The notes under the pieces are model-generated. The model had not been told where the DNA came from. It did no database searches and saw only the letters and a list, made by a program, of their open reading frames with translations. From NCBI GenBank assembly GCA_019420945.1, contig JAHZGF010000025.1, forward strand, positions 1 through 33,793: a DNA stretch of 33,793 nucleotides, given 5' to 3'. This document shows positions 32,922 through 33,793 of the stretch, piece after piece. Numbering within the stretch: position 1 is the first letter of the stretch; every line of letters starts with the position of its first letter. This DNA comes from Clostridiales bacterium (GTDB lineage: Bacteria > Bacillota > Clostridia > Oscillospirales > Oscillospiraceae). Position numbers and translations under genes: made by a program.

Positions 32922-33452
32922 TCACTCGCCTCCTTTTCCCTGCCACTGACGCTCAAATGTATCCATCAATTCCTTTTGGATCGAGGTCTTTCGACGGATA
33001 CGGCGGTAATATGGGCTTGTCAGAAAGTCCAGCATAAAAGCCTTTGGGACGGTGTACCGCTTTCCAGGCTGAAAAGCCTTTAGGATTCCTGTGCTGATCC
33101 ATTGCACGATTGCCGAAGACGAAAAACCTGTAATCTGCTGAATATCCTTTACGGAGAGCAGGTCTTGATAGGAATAGAGATGCTTGTCATAGAATGTTCT
33201 CATAGCACGGATATACGGATCATATGCTTCCTGCTTGCACTCAGACCGATAGAGATAGGCAAGAATATCCGTTAGCTTGATTCTATGGGTACGGATCAGG
33301 TAGTTTTGCTCAATGGCATAGGGAATCTCACCTCGCCGCTCCAAATTGTAGGCAGTTTTGGCACAGATGCCACAGATCTCACATAGCTCCCGTTGGGTCA
33401 CATAGGCGGGATATTTTGCGGCGATGCCGGGATAATACTTTGTCAAATCCAT
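32922..33452 (-). CDS. double helix-turn-helix protein, copy 1
   Basis: This 176-residue protein is paralogous to the next gene. Its N-terminal HTH (TQRELCEICGICAKTAYNLERRG, about 19-41) is followed by a wing (HRIKLTDILAYLY). A second HTH (LSVKDIQQITGFSSSAIVQWIS, about 98-119) is followed by FMLDFLTSPYYRRIRRKT, which matches the second domain of the downstream copy. ATG 33452 has only a weak GAGAG ribosome site. The pair is translationally coupled. It could act as a heterodimer or divided excisionase-type regulator. Confidence 0.78.
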   Translation of the reverse strand: MDLTKYYPGIAAKYPAYVTQRELCEICGICAKTAYNLERRGEIPYAIEQNYLIRTHRIKLTDILAYLYRSECKQEAYDPYIRAMRTFYDKHLYSYQDLLSVKDIQQITGFSSSAIVQWISTGILKAFQPGKRYTVPKAFMLDFLTSPYYRRIRRKTSIQKELMDTFERQWQGKGGE

Positions 33453-33518
33453 GTGCAGGACTCTCTTTCTTGTTTATCTGTCATTGGTAGGTGAGCCGCT
33501 TCACTGGTGTGTAAACTG

Positions 33519-33547
33519 TTGACTTTTGGAATGAGTTCAAATAGAAT
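33519..33547 (+). promoter_or_regulatory. plus-strand promoter with no gene in the window
   Basis: TTGACT (33519-33524) and TAGAAT (33542-33547) are exactly 17 bases apart, each matching the consensus at five of six positions. Transcription would run toward the right edge, away from the HTH genes. Confidence 0.6.
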
Positions 33548-33595
33548 TATTTATCATAACAAAATACGTAGACTAAGCTCCCCCGTCTGGCGTGC

Positions 33596-33617
33596 AGTTC
33601 TATCCTAGTTCTATCCT
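33596..33617. repeat. 11-bp tandem direct repeat
   Basis: AGTTCTATCCT occurs twice without a gap (33596-33606, 33607-33617). It lies in the leader downstream of the plus-strand promoter and upstream of the HTH genes on the other strand, so it may be an operator or recombinase arm site. Confidence 0.5.
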
Positions 33618-33793
33618 CCGGTCATAATTTGGGGCAAAAACGGGAAGAACTCGGGAAATCCCGTGGGTTCGAATTAAAGCGAAAAACGGAAGTCAAAATC
33701 CGGTGTATACCTCAGCATTGGGGCTTCTGTTGTGTACTTCCATCTTCGCTTAATTTCCAACAAAAGTCATAAGTAGGTAATGACTCGAAATCA

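Larger units (their letters stand above)
33453..33793. other. gene-free right end of the window
   Basis: I see no supported gene in these 341 bases; minus-strand ORFs here are under 20 codons. The stretch holds a plus-strand promoter (33519-33547), an 11-bp tandem repeat (33596-33617) and a weak inverted repeat (ACGGGA at 33640-33645 with TCCCGT at 33659-33664). It may be the leader of a gene beyond the window or part of the integration and control region. Confidence 0.55.

Noticed and set aside
33660..33680. GGGTTCGAATT resembling a tRNA T-arm (possible attachment site)
   Set aside because: The flanking bases do not form a T-stem or acceptor stem, and no anticodon arm is found upstream.

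Overview
The window is most of the conjugation, mobilisation and maintenance half of an integrative and conjugative element (ICE) of the type common in gut Clostridia (Tn1549/CTn-like family, probably an Oscillospiraceae or Lachnospiraceae host). This rests on gene content and order: a RepA_N-type initiator, ParA/ParB, a very large methylase-helicase protein, a DUF3991/TOPRIM primase, MobC and a MOBP-type relaxase, PcfB, a VirD4 coupling protein, a Maff2-type small membrane protein and a VirB6/TrbL-like channel protein. G+C is high except in one cargo gene near the right end. The integrase and the VirB4/PrgI genes are not in the window.

Layout. Almost everything from about 30 kb down to position 1 lies on the minus strand and reads as one long co-oriented operon with many 1-4 base gaps, ATGA overlaps and strong Shine-Dalgarno sites. 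In transcription order: repA (29975), parA, parB, three small 'polyvalent' accessory proteins, a 2914-residue MutS-like/N6-methylase/SNF2-like helicase, three more accessory proteins carrying DUF3848, YodL and DUF3846-like domains, a primase, a hairpin-rich candidate oriT, mobC, relaxase, pcfB, a three-gene surface module (membrane-anchored protein, sortase, 2009-residue SpaA-like adhesin with 16 Cna-B-type repeats), virD4, maff2 and a trbL-like gene. The last is cut at its conserved GRFFKLY motif, where the sequence switches to GTGCG, the 5' consensus of a group II intron. A Phd/RelE-ParE toxin-antitoxin pair with its own promoter and terminator sits antisense between maff2 and trbL.

The right end carries cargo and control genes. 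A plus-strand two-gene operon encodes an intact Fic-motif protein and a DUF4062-like protein. It converges, through a bidirectional hairpin terminator, on two tandem paralogous double-HTH proteins on the minus strand. The last 341 bases have no gene but hold a good plus-strand promoter and an 11-bp tandem repeat.

Most noteworthy: (1) nine consecutive operon proteins, plus PcfB, end in Glu-Arg followed directly by the stop codon; (2) a complete tnpV gene with its own Shine-Dalgarno site lies out of frame inside the giant helicase gene; (3) an intrinsic terminator sits directly in front of the repA start codons, and 23-bp iteron-like repeats lie at its 3' end; (4) the Fic-DUF4062 pair is a candidate toxin or defence module with a 17-bp repeat shared by its promoter and coding sequence; (5) the probable group II intron in trbL; (6) the adhesin ends at LPKTGY with no membrane anchor. 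All family names come from reading motifs; no database search was run.
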